DNA of 64,000 bases from Mucilaginibacter cryoferens. Lineage in GTDB: Bacteria; Bacteroidota; Bacteroidia; Sphingobacteriales; Sphingobacteriaceae. The stretch covers positions 62,001-126,000 of the forward strand of contig NZ_JACHCR010000011.1 in assembly GCF_014205845.1 (NCBI RefSeq), given 5' to 3'. Numbering within the stretch: position 1 is the first letter of the stretch; the number at the start of each line of letters is the position of its first letter. A program made the position numbers and the translations under genes. Of this stretch, positions 42,982 to 52,265 are shown one piece after another. Below the pieces are notes generated by a model, which was given only the letters and a program-made list of their open reading frames with translations, did not search any database and was not told the origin of the DNA.

Positions 42982-45078
42982 ATGAAAGAGATTAAAGATA
43001 ATAAATCAGAAAGTCCGAAACCGATAAGGAAGATCCTTAATAAAAAAACACCGCCAAAGCCACCTAAATTTAACATTATGTGGATATATGGCATCATCGT
43101 TTTGGCGTTTTTGCTGGCCTCTACATTGTTGAGCAGTGATACAGGTTCACGTATAACGTACCAAAAATTTGAAACAGACATGCTAAAACAGCATGATGTT
43201 GACAAAATCATCGCATACAAAAGCGGCGACCTGATTATTGCTGAGGTTTACATCAAAAAAGAAAGCTTAAGTAAGCCCCAATATGCCGATTTGGGCAAGC
43301 AACAACATATGTTTGCTACAAGCGCCGGCCCGCAGTACACTTTTACCGACGACTCTTACGAAAGCCTGAAAAAATCTATCGAAGCTGCCGAAGCTCAGGA
43401 CCCTACTTCTCCTAAAGTATCGCTTGAACTGCAACAAGGCCGCGAAAGCTTTTTATCAAACTGGCTTGTACAGGGTGTAATTATGGTTATACTGTTTGCC
43501 GCGGTATGGATATTTATTATGCGCCGTATGAGCGGTGGTTCGGGCGGCGGTCCGGGTGGCCAGATATTTAACATTGGCAAATCGAAAGCTACCCTGTTTG
43601 ATAAAGAGGCACAGGTAACCGTTACCTTTAACGATGTTGCCGGTTTAGAAGAAGCCAAACAAGAGGTAATGGAAATTGTAGATTTCCTTAAAAATCCTAA
43701 AAAATACACCAACTTGGGTGGTAAAATACCTAAGGGTGCATTGTTGGTAGGTTCGCCAGGTACAGGTAAAACTCTGTTGGCTAAAGCTGTTGCCGGCGAA
43801 GCACATGTTCCTTTCTTCAGCCTTTCGGGGTCTGATTTTGTGGAGATGTTTGTTGGGGTGGGTGCATCACGTGTGCGTGATCTGTTCCGTCAGGCAAAAG
43901 ATAAAGCGCCATGTATTATATTTATTGATGAGATTGATGCTATTGGTCGTGCCCGTGGTAAAAACAATATGGTTGGGGGTAATGATGAGCGCGAAAACAC
44001 CCTGAACCAGTTATTGGTGGAGATGGATGGTTTTGGTACCGATTCTGGTATCATTATTCTTGCGGCAACTAACCGCCCCGATGTATTGGATTCGGCTTTG
44101 TTGCGTCCGGGACGATTTGACAGGCAGGTATCTATCGATAAGCCGGATTTGAATGGCCGTGAGCAGATCTTTAAAGTTCACTTAAAGCCGCTAAAATTAG
44201 CTGATGACGTTGATGCCAAAAAACTATCGGCACAAACACCAGGTTTTGCAGGTGCCGAAATTGCTAACGTTTGTAATGAAGCAGCACTTATAGCGGCCCG
44301 TAAAAATAAAGAAGCGGTAGACATGTCTGATTTTCAGGATGCTGTTGACCGTGTAATTGGTGGTTTAGAGAAAAAGAATACCCTGATCTCGCCAGAAGAA
44401 AAACGTGTAGTTGCTTACCACGAAGCTGGGCACGCAATTGCAGGTTGGTTTTTAGAGCATACCGATCCGTTGGTTAAAGTATCTATTGTACCACGTGGCG
44501 TTGCCGCTTTAGGATATGCCCAGTACCTGCCCAACGAAAGGTTTTTGGTTGCCAAAGAAGAGCTTATTGACGATATGGTATTATCAATGGGGGGCCGTGT
44601 TGCCGAAGACATTGTTTTTGGTAAAATTACCACCGGTGCACTAAGCGACTTGGAGCGTATTACCCGCCTTGCTTACGGGATGGTGAAAATATACGGCATG
44701 AACGATAAAGTAGGTAACCTGTCGTTTTACGATCCGCAGGGCGAAAATCAATTTAGCAAACCTTACTCTGATGTTACTGCTCATTTAATTGACTCTGAAG
44801 TGAGGAACCTGGTAGAAGAGGTTTACGCCAAAACAAAAGAGCTACTGATTAAACACCGCGACGGCTTAGAAAAAGTAGCGTTAAAGTTATTGGAGAAAGA
44901 AGTATTGTTTCAGGCCGATTTGGAAGAGCTTTTGGGCAAACGCCCTTTTGAGCACCGTACAGCTTACGATAAATTTGTAAACGGCGAGCCTGCTTTAATA
45001 CCCGATAACAATGCTATCCCCGAGACTGTGATCAATCCTGAACTATCAAGAATGGATGAACCAGATCCGAAGTTTTAA
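42982..45078 (+). CDS. ftsH: ATP-dependent zinc metalloprotease FtsH
   Basis: 698 residues. Two membrane helices (about 35-52 and 160-180) flank a periplasmic domain. AAA module with Walker A GSPGTGKT (about 256), Walker [12 protein letters not shown], pore loop [12 protein letters not shown] and [18 protein letters not shown]; then the zinc protease with HEAGHAIAG (about 480) and the third ligand in the [10 protein letters not shown] area. It degrades misfolded membrane and regulatory proteins at the inner membrane. A strong promoter precedes and a terminator at 45095 follows. Confidence 0.97.
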   Translation: MKEIKDNKSESPKPIRKILNKKTPPKPPKFNIMWIYGIIVLAFLLASTLLSSDTGSRITYQKFETDMLKQHDVDKIIAYKSGDLIIAEVYIKKESLSKPQYADLGKQQHMFATSAGPQYTFTDDSYESLKKSIEAAEAQDPTSPKVSLELQQGRESFLSNWLVQGVIMVILFAAVWIFIMRRMSGGSGGGPGGQIFNIGKSKATLFDKEAQVTVTFNDVAGLEEAKQEVMEIVDFLKNPKKYTNLGGKIPKGALLVGSPGTGKTLLAKAVAGEAHVPFFSLSGSDFVEMFVGVGASRVRDLFRQAKDKAPCIIFIDEIDAIGRARGKNNMVGGNDERENTLNQLLVEMDGFGTDSGIIILAATNRPDVLDSALLRPGRFDRQVSIDKPDLNGREQIFKVHLKPLKLADDVDAKKLSAQTPGFAGAEIANVCNEAALIAARKNKEAVDMSDFQDAVDRVIGGLEKKNTLISPEEKRVVAYHEAGHAIAGWFLEHTDPLVKVSIVPRGVAALGYAQYLPNERFLVAKEELIDDMVLSMGGRVAEDIVFGKITTGALSDLERITRLAYGMVKIYGMNDKVGNLSFYDPQGENQFSKPYSDVTAHLIDSEVRNLVEEVYAKTKELLIKHRDGLEKVALKLLEKEVLFQADLEELLGKRPFEHRTAYDKFVNGEPALIPDNNAIPETVINPELSRMDEPDPKF

Positions 45079-45094
45079 TTAAATACATCATAAC

Positions 45095-45127
45095 AAAGCC
45101 ATCAGCTTAGCTGGTGGCTTTCCTTTT
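45095..45127 (+). terminator. Rho-independent terminator after ftsH
   Basis: AAAGCCATCAGC-tta-GCTGGTGGCTTT is a 12-bp stem with one mismatch-free G-T pair, followed by CCTTTTT, 17 bp after the ftsH stop. Confidence 0.85.
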
Positions 45128-45133
45128 TACACC

Positions 45134-45781
45134 ATGAGGGATATTACTACATCAAAAGAAAAGCTGCTAAAAAAGATCCGCAAGGCACTGCTGGAAAAAA
45201 GGGACAACCCCTATCCTCAGCTGGAAGACCTGCCTCTTTATGCCACAGATGATGAAATACCCGAAGTTGTTTTTGCCGAACAATTTACGGCCGTAAACGG
45301 TCAGTTTATTTTTTGTGAAGATGAGATGCAGTTTATAGAAACCCTGCTTACCCTTGCCGAAGAGCGTAACTGGCGCAAAATATATTGTTGGGAACCGGGC
45401 CTGCAAAAAATATTATCCCAATTTGAATATCCCTTTTACGAAACCGATAGGGATTTTGACCAGGCCGAAGTCGGTTTTACTTTTTGCGAAGCCTTAATTG
45501 CGCGCAACGGCAGCATCCTGCTTTCAAACGGCAACATGGCCGGCCGGCGTTTAAGCATTTATCCGCCGGTGCACATTGTAGTGGCCTATACCTCGCAAAT
45601 GGTGATGGATATTAAAGATGGTTTCAAACTCCTCAAAAACAAATACGGCAACCAGCTGCCATCTATGATCAGTAATGTAACCGGCCCAAGCCGCACCGCT
45701 GATATTGAAAAAACGCTTGTACTTGGCGCTCACGGCCCCAAAGAATTGTTTGTATTTTTATTAGACGACTCGGCGGTGTAA
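45134..45781 (+). CDS. lutC: LutC/YkgG-type LUD domain protein
   Basis: 215 residues. A short N-terminal helical stretch (SKEKLLKKIRKALLEKRD) is followed by the LUD domain with VGFTFCEALIARNGSILLS, PPVHIVVAYTSQMV and ISNVTGPSRTADIEKTLVLGAHGPKELFVFLLD, quoted as separate landmarks. LUD proteins of this type are LutC, acting with LutA and LutB in L-lactate oxidation. lutB lies 38 kb away at 5835, so the set is dispersed in this genome. The gene begins 12 bp after the ftsH terminator. Confidence 0.88.
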   Translation: MRDITTSKEKLLKKIRKALLEKRDNPYPQLEDLPLYATDDEIPEVVFAEQFTAVNGQFIFCEDEMQFIETLLTLAEERNWRKIYCWEPGLQKILSQFEYPFYETDRDFDQAEVGFTFCEALIARNGSILLSNGNMAGRRLSIYPPVHIVVAYTSQMVMDIKDGFKLLKNKYGNQLPSMISNVTGPSRTADIEKTLVLGAHGPKELFVFLLDDSAV

Positions 45782-45902
45782 CGTTGTACGTGTTACGTTA
45801 TACGTTTAACACTTTAAGTATTAACTGCCTCATCACATCAAGCAATCCCGGCCTCGTATAACTTAACGCATATAAAACGTACAACGTCAAACGTATAACC
45901 TA
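45782..45902. repeat. Inverted ACGT-rich repeats between convergent genes
   Basis: ACGTTGTACGTGTTACGTTATACGTTTAAC near 45781-45811 and the inverted ACGTACAACGTCAAACGTATAAC near 45877-45900 pair over about 23 bases. Each arm is built of short GTTNTACGT units. It lies between lutC and the convergent phosphoesterase gene. Confidence 0.75.
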
Positions 45903-45904
45903 CC

Positions 45905-46990
45905 CTATGTCAGTTCGTCCAGTTTACATTCGTCGAGTACTACGCGGGTGCTGTTTTTCTGGTCGTCGTATTCCCATTTTATAAGTCTTATACAGCCCCC
46001 GGCTATCTCTATGCCGGTAATATCACCATCATCAAAACAACAGCAGCCGCTGTTGAAGTAATAGGGCTTGTAGGCACTAAAATCGGGTACGGCATCTCCC
46101 TTTATATGCCGGGTGGCTATTTGCTTTTCAAGTTCGGTAATGGCAATAGGATTGTTTTTCTTTTTGGCCCGCGCCAGTTCATCATACAATTTTTCGATAT
46201 GCGTTAACGATTTGAAAACGGGTTGATGGGTATGCCCCGTAAGCAGCAAGGTGTTTTCCCGCTTCGAGCTCCACTCGTACATGATGCAGTTATGGTCTGT
46301 TTTTAACTGATCGTTATTGGCCGGTGTATTGAGGTTAATTTTTAAATAGGCCTGAAAAGGGGCCCATATATCAGATACAAACCATTTGCTAAACCAGTTG
46401 CCATCGCTTTGCAGATCGCCCTGGTGTCCATGTGTCATATAAATATAGAGGGGCTTGTTTTTTATTTGGGTTTGCAATATGGCCCCTTCGTATATTTTTA
46501 TAGCCTGCCCATATACCTGTACCAGGCCCACGGCAGCCAGGGGATCGTTCCCCCAGTACAAATCATGATTGCCAAATATTTTAAGGAAAGCGTTACGGTT
46601 AATAAAGCGTTTTTCACTATCGAACGTAGCTTTATTATGTCTTTTTACGGTTATAAACAGGTTTTCCCACAATTCTTCACTATCGCCCAGGTTTACGTAG
46701 AAAAATTGCTGCTCCTCATAATAGTCAAGCGCGGCCAGGTAATTGTTTTCGGCCAGGGCAAAAATGTCCATATCATCTCGCGCGCCTTTATGCTGATCAG
46801 AAAGGATAATGAACTTATCTCTATTTACATCAAACTGAATAACCGGGCCTTTTTTACCGGGCCTGGAGAGTATGCTTTTGTATAGGCTGCTCAATGCTTT
46901 ATCAACCCGTTTTTTATTGGGACGGGACGAAAGTCTGTCGGCCATTTCTGCAACCGGTTTAGTAAGCAATTTTTGCAAAAGTTTGCGCAT
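45905..46990 (-). CDS. Calcineurin-like metallophosphoesterase
   Basis: 361 residues. The two-metal site is spelled out by LSDQHKGARDDMD, VNLGDSEELWEN, IFGNHDLYWGND, YMTHGHQGD and LTGHTHQPVF. The protein is cytosolic, with no signal peptide. It resembles the UDP-2,3-diacylglucosamine hydrolase/YbbF-like fold only in the metal ligands. Substrate not predictable. Monocistronic. Confidence 0.9.
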   Translation of the reverse strand: MRKLLQKLLTKPVAEMADRLSSRPNKKRVDKALSSLYKSILSRPGKKGPVIQFDVNRDKFIILSDQHKGARDDMDIFALAENNYLAALDYYEEQQFFYVNLGDSEELWENLFITVKRHNKATFDSEKRFINRNAFLKIFGNHDLYWGNDPLAAVGLVQVYGQAIKIYEGAILQTQIKNKPLYIYMTHGHQGDLQSDGNWFSKWFVSDIWAPFQAYLKINLNTPANNDQLKTDHNCIMYEWSSKRENTLLLTGHTHQPVFKSLTHIEKLYDELARAKKKNNPIAITELEKQIATRHIKGDAVPDFSAYKPYYFNSGCCCFDDGDITGIEIAGGCIRLIKWEYDDQKNSTRVVLDECKLDELT

Positions 46991-47153
46991 GTGTTTTTAA
47001 CGTATTACCTACTTATTTGTGTTTTTTACACAACGAAAATGTATTTTAATACGTAAAACAACGATAATTTAATTTGCTATACCCCTGCCTTACCGGGCAT
47101 ATAGCAAATTAAATGAATAGCATATTGCCCCCGAACTAACCCCTTGATTAAAT

Positions 47154-47507
47154 ATGAAAACTATCGACGTAAAAATCGCAAAACAGATGGTAGACCACTA
47201 TCATGCCACCCGGAAAAATATTATTGATCAAACGCACGGTATTAATGATACCAAATCTGTATGGTTTGATATTGCCGCGTTTAAAGACTTTGTAAACAAG
47301 CTGCCCGAAGAAACAACCGGAGTAAGAATCCACTTAGCTGCTTACGATGGAGCATCAACAAAATCGCCCGGCCAAACAACAGTTGTTCTTGCCGGAACCA
47401 TTGATAAAAACAGCAGCCATGTTGACGCAGTTGCAGACAGCAGCGTGCTTACCGAGGGGCTGAATCCCGTTAACGATGGAAAGAATTGTCCTCCGGTCTG
47501 TCCTTAA
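47154..47507 (+). CDS. Small protein of unknown function with a CPPVCP C-terminus
   Basis: 117 residues. No signal peptide and no membrane helix. It begins MKTIDVKIAKQMVDHYHATR, contains AAFKDFVNKLPEETTGVRIHLAAYD and TTVVLAGT, and ends NDGKNCPPVCP with its only cysteines four residues apart. I do not recognise a characterised family. The next gene is a membrane protein, then a sensor kinase and its regulator, all in the same direction. The terminal CxxxC could bind metal or form a disulfide (inference). Confidence 0.7.
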   Translation: MKTIDVKIAKQMVDHYHATRKNIIDQTHGINDTKSVWFDIAAFKDFVNKLPEETTGVRIHLAAYDGASTKSPGQTTVVLAGTIDKNSSHVDAVADSSVLTEGLNPVNDGKNCPPVCP

Positions 47508-47668
47508 TTTTACAATGTTTTTAATAGCTTCCAATAATTAGGATTGATTTTTAAATTATGGTGTAGGGTATTACATCATAATTTTTATTTCTTTGCACCC
47601 GAATGTTGAATGTTTTTATTTATTTCATCCGGTTGACCAGTTATTTATAGATTCTACGCAAGCGCCTC

Positions 47669-48334
47669 ATGCTATATCACATTTACTATGTTTCGCTATT
47701 TGTAACTTTTTCTTTTTGCTTATACAGTTATAGATCTCTTGATCCAAACTTTAAATGGCTATTACCCTTTTTTGGGTTCTGTATTGCTTTCGAAACCGCC
47801 AACGAACTCGGTTGGTTAATAATCAATCACACAAACTCTTGGAGCAGCAATTTTGAAGAAATAATGGAGTGTGTACTTTTTACTTACTTTATGGCTTCCC
47901 TCTCCAGCATACAATCATATAGAAAAAAAGTATATTTCTTCGCGGCTGCTGTTGTGCTCCTTTCCATGGCAGATATGTTATTTATACAAGGTATTTGGAA
48001 ATTAAACACTATAGCCATAGTACTCCAGGCACTGTTTATTTTAACCTTGATAAGTATTTACTATTACAGATTACTTGATAAAGCAGAAGAAGGATTAGAA
48101 TTGATAAAACATCCCCCATTTTTAGTGGTTACCGGTTTACTTTTCTATTTTCTGGGCAAGTCTTTCTATTATACATGCTTTAGTTACATGGCTTACAAAA
48201 ACAATTACCATTTTTATCTTTTGGCTGCAACACTCCCTGGACTAGCAAATCTGATGCTTAATTTTCTATTAATATACGCCTTTCTATGTTTCAAAAAGCA
48301 AAGGAAATCGCAATATAATCATATCAATAACTAA
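47669..48334 (+). CDS. Polytopic membrane protein of unknown function
   Basis: 221 residues with about seven hydrophobic segments over the whole length (ILYH... start, PFFGFCIAFETANELGWLI, YFFAAAVVLLSMADMLFI, FLVVTGLLFYFLGKSFYY, LLAATLPGLANLMLNFLLIYAFL among them) and a basic tail, KKQRKSQYN. Topology resembles the 7TM domains used by some sensor kinases but on a separate polypeptide. It lies 161 bp after the CPPVCP protein and 168 bp before the kinase gene, so may have its own promoter. Confidence 0.7.
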   Translation: MLYHIYYVSLFVTFSFCLYSYRSLDPNFKWLLPFFGFCIAFETANELGWLIINHTNSWSSNFEEIMECVLFTYFMASLSSIQSYRKKVYFFAAAVVLLSMADMLFIQGIWKLNTIAIVLQALFILTLISIYYYRLLDKAEEGLELIKHPPFLVVTGLLFYFLGKSFYYTCFSYMAYKNNYHFYLLAATLPGLANLMLNFLLIYAFLCFKKQRKSQYNHINN

Positions 48335-48502
48335 TGCATCCCACTTACATATTTCAATGATTCACCAATGCTATTTTACTGTTTATAAAAATTTAACGTA
48401 CAAATACAAGGCACAATTAATTCCCTATATTTCGTTGTGTTAAATTACTGCCTATTTATTTTTAATTCTAAGTAAAATCAGTCCATTTATATAGTACCAT
48501 AT

Positions 48503-49333
48503 ATGCTTTTCAAAGACGAAGAAGTTATCCTTATAATAATTGCAGGCACAGCGCTATTGCTATTGCTTGGCTTTTTTATGGTTGGCTTTTTGCTAATGTT
48601 TCAAAAAAAGCAGAATAAAAACGCCATGGAAAAGGCCGAACTCAAATCGGCTTTTAAGCAGGAGTTGCTGAAAACCCGATTAGAGATACAGGAAGAAACC
48701 CTCAATTACGTGAGCCGCGAAATGCACGATAATATTACCCAGGTATTATCTTTTGTAAAGCTTAATCTCGGCTTATTGGGTAGTAAACTAAATGACCCCG
48801 AAAAAACAAAACTAAATGACAACCGCGAACTAATTGCGCAAACTATAACAGATTTACGCAACCTCTCAAAAAGCCTCAGTTTTGAGCACATCAGTGCCCT
48901 GGGCCTTGTAAAAACATTAGAAATGGAGGCCATCAGGATAAATAAAAGCGGCCTTATTAATATGGACCTGGTGGTTGAGGGAGATGTTTACAGCCTTGGC
49001 GAACAACGCGAATTGGTATTGTTCAGGATATTTCAGGAAGCGCTAAATAATGCGTTAAAACATGCAGATGCTGCAAACATTAAAATCGGTTTGTATTATA
49101 ATACACAAATGTTTAATTTAACCATCGAAGATGATGGTGTTGGTTTCCAACCCGAATTGCTGGATGATAAGAGCGGATCGGGATTGCGTAACATGACAAA
49201 CAGGGCAAGTTTAATTGGTGCAGAGGCGGTTATAGGCAGCTCGCCCAAAAAAGGCTGTACTATTAAACTATCATTGAACCCCCTGCTACAAGAAATTTAT
49301 GCTAACGGAACCCATTCAAATAGCCCTGGTTGA
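48503..49333 (+). CDS. Sensor histidine kinase, NarL/LuxR two-component type (HisKA_3)
   Basis: 276 residues. One N-terminal membrane helix (about 9-32) and no separate sensory domain, then a short coiled coil, the HisKA_3 box REMHDNITQV with the phosphorylated His (about 74) and an ATPase domain (FQEALNNALKHADA; DDGVGF; GSGLRNMTNRA). The lack of a sensory domain suggests another protein provides the signal; the 7-helix membrane protein just upstream is a candidate. Overlaps the response regulator gene by 35 bp. Confidence 0.9.
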   Translation: MLFKDEEVILIIIAGTALLLLLGFFMVGFLLMFQKKQNKNAMEKAELKSAFKQELLKTRLEIQEETLNYVSREMHDNITQVLSFVKLNLGLLGSKLNDPEKTKLNDNRELIAQTITDLRNLSKSLSFEHISALGLVKTLEMEAIRINKSGLINMDLVVEGDVYSLGEQRELVLFRIFQEALNNALKHADAANIKIGLYYNTQMFNLTIEDDGVGFQPELLDDKSGSGLRNMTNRASLIGAEAVIGSSPKKGCTIKLSLNPLLQEIYANGTHSNSPG

Positions 49334-49943
49334 TGATCACCGCCTTTTTAGGAGTGGTATGGCGGCCCTGATAGATAGCTTTAATAAATATAATATTCTG
49401 TTTGAAGCGGCTCATGGCCGCGAGCTAATTGACAATATTACGGCCGGGCATGTTCCTGATATTATTTTGCTTGATATCAATATGCCGGTAATGGATGGCA
49501 TATCAACGGCTCAATGGCTTAAAAAAAATCATCCATCCATCCGGGTAATAATTTTATCAATGTTTGAGGATGCCGAGAAGGTGCTATCAATGGTTAGGGC
49601 CGGAGTAAAAGGATATCTTTTAAAAGATGCCGAACCCGAAGAATTTGAGCGCGCATTAACCAAGGTAGCCGAAGGCGATCTGTATTATCCCGATTTTGTT
49701 ACCCGGCACCTGCTAAGTAATTTTAACACCGATAAAGCAGCCGAAGTAGTACTAAACCCACGCGAAATTGAGTTTTTACGCCTAACCGGCACCGAACTTA
49801 CCTATAAAGAGATTGCTGATACCATGAATATCAGCGTACGTACAGTTGATAGTTACCGCGACCATCTTTTTGAAAAACTACAAATAAAAAGCCGCGTTGG
49901 CCTGGTTTTGTACAGCATAAAAAACAAGCTGATTGATTTGTAA
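49299..49943 (+). CDS. Response regulator, NarL/FixJ family
   Basis: 214 residues. Receiver domain with DDHRLFRSG, phosphorylated Asp in LLDINMPVMDG (about 54) and the K/T switch LLKDAEPEEF; C-terminal LuxR-type HTH (LTYKEIADTMNISVRTVDSYRDHLFEKL, cited by landmarks). DNA-binding output partner of the kinase. Gene start overlaps the kinase's end by 35 bp in another frame. Confidence 0.93.
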   Translation: MLTEPIQIALVDDHRLFRSGMAALIDSFNKYNILFEAAHGRELIDNITAGHVPDIILLDINMPVMDGISTAQWLKKNHPSIRVIILSMFEDAEKVLSMVRAGVKGYLLKDAEPEEFERALTKVAEGDLYYPDFVTRHLLSNFNTDKAAEVVLNPREIEFLRLTGTELTYKEIADTMNISVRTVDSYRDHLFEKLQIKSRVGLVLYSIKNKLIDL

Positions 49944-49972
49944 TTTGCTAAATATATTAGCAAATTTGCCGT

Positions 49973-51043
49973 ATGGCACATGAGGATAACCCCGACTTTT
50001 TTAAAGGCAGAGGCGCACAGGTTAATACCCACAATAAGTTTCTGAAAAACAAGTACGTGGCCGAGCATCTGGAGGGGCTGGATGAGCCCCTGCTTGAAAA
50101 TAGTGCCACACAGCTTTTTGAAGAAACGCCCAAAAAGATAGTAAGCGAATCGAGCAGTCCGGATTTGAGTCATATGTACTCTATAAACCCCTACCAGGGC
50201 TGCGAACATGGCTGTATCTATTGCTATGCGCGCAACACCCACGAATACTATGGCTTTAGCGCCGGGTTGGATTTTGAGCGCAAGATTATCGTAAAACGCA
50301 ATGCGCCCGAATTACTGGAACAATATTTTAATAAAAAGAACTATAAACCGGTATGCATCCTGCTATCTGGCAATACAGATTGCTATCAGCCCATAGAACG
50401 CGACCTGCAAATAACCAGGAAGCTGTTAGAGGTTTTTCTGAAGTATAAAAACCCGGTAGCTATCATCACCAAAAACAACCTGATACTTAGGGATATTGAT
50501 ATACTCACCGAAATGGCTGCCATGAACCTGGTGCATGTAAATGTTTCCATTACATCGCTTAACGAGCAGTTACGGCAAAAACTGGAGCCAAGAACCGTTA
50601 CCGCCACCGGCCGGTTAGCGGTTATTCAAAAACTTTCAGAAAAAGGCATCCCCGTTAGGGTGATGGCGGCTCCCATAATACCAGGGTTAAACAGCAACGA
50701 AGTGCCCAATATTATAAAAGCAGCGGCAGACAGGGGAGCGCTGGCAGCCGGTTTTACCATTGTTAGGCTAAACGGCAGCGTTGCCGAGATCTTTAGCGAC
50801 TGGATCTATAAAGCGTTTCCAGACAGGGCCGATAAAGTACTGAATATGATTAGATCCTGCCATGATGGCAACCTTAACGACAGCGACTTTGGCCGCCGTA
50901 TGAGCGGCGAAGGCAAAGTAGCCGAATCCATCCACCAGATGTTTAGGATGGCCTGTAATCGTTTTATGACCGGCAGGGAGATGCCAGCGTATGACTATAG
51001 TTTATTTGTGCCGAAGAAGGGAAAGCAAACGAGCATGTTTTAA
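49973..51043 (+). CDS. PA0069-family radical SAM protein
   Basis: 356 residues. The radical SAM cluster NPYQGCEHGCIYCYARNTHEY (Cys x3 x2 spacing, about 70-76) and an SPL-like body with LSGNTDCYQPIE, ITKNNLILRDIDIL and the GIPVRVMAAPIIPGLN stretch are typical of the SplB-like PA0069 family. Catalyses a radical reaction on an unknown substrate. Starts 29 bp after the response regulator and may share its transcript. Confidence 0.92.
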   Translation: MAHEDNPDFFKGRGAQVNTHNKFLKNKYVAEHLEGLDEPLLENSATQLFEETPKKIVSESSSPDLSHMYSINPYQGCEHGCIYCYARNTHEYYGFSAGLDFERKIIVKRNAPELLEQYFNKKNYKPVCILLSGNTDCYQPIERDLQITRKLLEVFLKYKNPVAIITKNNLILRDIDILTEMAAMNLVHVNVSITSLNEQLRQKLEPRTVTATGRLAVIQKLSEKGIPVRVMAAPIIPGLNSNEVPNIIKAAADRGALAAGFTIVRLNGSVAEIFSDWIYKAFPDRADKVLNMIRSCHDGNLNDSDFGRRMSGEGKVAESIHQMFRMACNRFMTGREMPAYDYSLFVPKKGKQTSMF

Positions 51044-51065
51044 TTGTTTGAGTCCGTGATGTTTT

Positions 51066-51455
51066 TTAAATCGGCAAAAGACCCTTCTTATTATTTGGGG
51101 TAGTGAACTTGTTGGCAACTACCCCTATTGCCACACCCACCACATAACACAACAAATCGCTCCATAAAAAAACCTCGCCCAAAACCAACCTGCCGAAAAG
51201 TGTATGCCTAAGTTCGTTTATCCATGGTGCTTTGTAAAGCTGGCTAAACTCTATCGCGAAGCAAAACAATAAACTGGCCACAATCACCAGTTTTATTGGC
51301 TTATTGATAAGCAAAAAACGCATAATAAAGTAAACCATTGTAGCCCAAAGGATATCGCCAATAAACAGCGGAATGCCCTTAAAATGCCGGGATAGCAGGC
51401 CGATAATTATATTAGCTATAATGAGTATAAGATAAATTAGCCTTGATCTTCGCAT
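51066..51455 (-). CDS. DUF2809 membrane protein
   Basis: 129 residues with four hydrophobic segments (LIYLILIIANIIIGLLSRH, IGDILWATMVYFIMRFLL, LVIVASLLFCFAIEFSQLY and LCYVVGVAIGVVANKF). IGDILWATMVYF, EFSQLYKAPWIN and FLWSDLLCYVVGV are DUF2809 hallmarks. Integral inner membrane protein, function unknown. Confidence 0.85.
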   Translation of the reverse strand: MRRSRLIYLILIIANIIIGLLSRHFKGIPLFIGDILWATMVYFIMRFLLINKPIKLVIVASLLFCFAIEFSQLYKAPWINELRHTLFGRLVLGEVFLWSDLLCYVVGVAIGVVANKFTTPNNKKGLLPI

Positions 51456-51470
51456 AAAATTTAACTCATA

Positions 51471-51497
51471 AAAAAAGGCATCACTAAGATGCCTTTT
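51471..51497 (-). terminator. Rho-independent terminator after the zinc-ribbon gene
   Basis: On the minus strand AAAAGGCATC-ttagt-GATGCCTTTT is a 10-bp perfect stem ending in a T-run. It lies 25 bp beyond the stop at 51522. Confidence 0.85.
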
Positions 51498-51521
51498 ATA
51501 TTAATTTTATAAGTGGTTTGC

Positions 51522-52265
51522 TTATACAGTTTCGGCTTCTAAAGCCATTTGCTCATCAACCAAAATACGTCCGCAATGCTCGCAAACGATAATTTTTTTA
51601 CGCTGACGGATATCAGACTGGCGCTGAGGCGGAATCTGGTTAAAACAGCCAGAGCAAGAATCGCGCTGGATTGTTACAACAGCTAAACCGTTTTTTGCAT
51701 TCTGACGCAAACGGGTATAAGCCGTTAGTAAACGCTCCTCGATGTTTGGAGTAGCTTTTTCGGCCTGCGCAACCAATTCGTTTTCTTCTTTTTCCGTTTC
51801 GGCAGTAATAACGCCTAACTCATCTTTCTTGGCGTCAAGATCGCTCTTGCGTGCTTCCAGATCGGCAAGGGCTTTTTCATATACCTGAGTTTTTGAAGTT
51901 ATCTCAAAACCGTACTCCCTTATTTTTTTCTCACTTACCTGTATATCTAATCCCTGTATCTCAATTTCTTTTGATATGGCATCATACTCGCGGTTGTTCT
52001 TAACTTCGTTAAGTTGCGTTTCGTATTTTTTGATATTAGCCTGAGCATCTTTGATCAGGTTTTTGCGGGTTACAATCTCATCCTCTACATCATCCAACTC
52101 ATATTTGATTTTCTGAATACGGGTTTCAAGACCTGCAACATCATCTTCCAAATCGGCAACTTCCATTGGCAGTTCACCACGTACCTGGCGTATTCTGTCA
52201 ATTTTGGTGTGGATGGTTTGTAGTTCGTATAAAGCTTTAAGCTTTTGTTCTACGGTTTGTTCCAT
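51522..52265 (-). CDS. Coiled-coil zinc-ribbon protein (CT398/YbgI-partner type)
   Basis: 247 residues, about 170 of them a long antiparallel coiled coil (LKALYELQTIHTKIDRIRQ through EKEENELVAQAEKA), followed by a C4 zinc ribbon, CSGCFNQIPPQRQ and CEHCGRI. Widely conserved next to a Nif3-family gene, here also the case. Function unclear; nucleic-acid or nucleotide-related roles have been suggested. Start overlaps the nif3-like stop by 1 bp (translational coupling). Confidence 0.9.
   Translation of the reverse strand: MEQTVEQKLKALYELQTIHTKIDRIRQVRGELPMEVADLEDDVAGLETRIQKIKYELDDVEDEIVTRKNLIKDAQANIKKYETQLNEVKNNREYDAISKEIEIQGLDIQVSEKKIREYGFEITSKTQVYEKALADLEARKSDLDAKKDELGVITAETEKEENELVAQAEKATPNIEERLLTAYTRLRQNAKNGLAVVTIQRDSCSGCFNQIPPQRQSDIRQRKKIIVCEHCGRILVDEQMALEAETV

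Noticed and set aside
45134..45781. LutC as a frameshifted remnant of a longer LutB
   Set aside because: The 215-residue length is complete for LutC, and the LUD motifs end with a proper stop.
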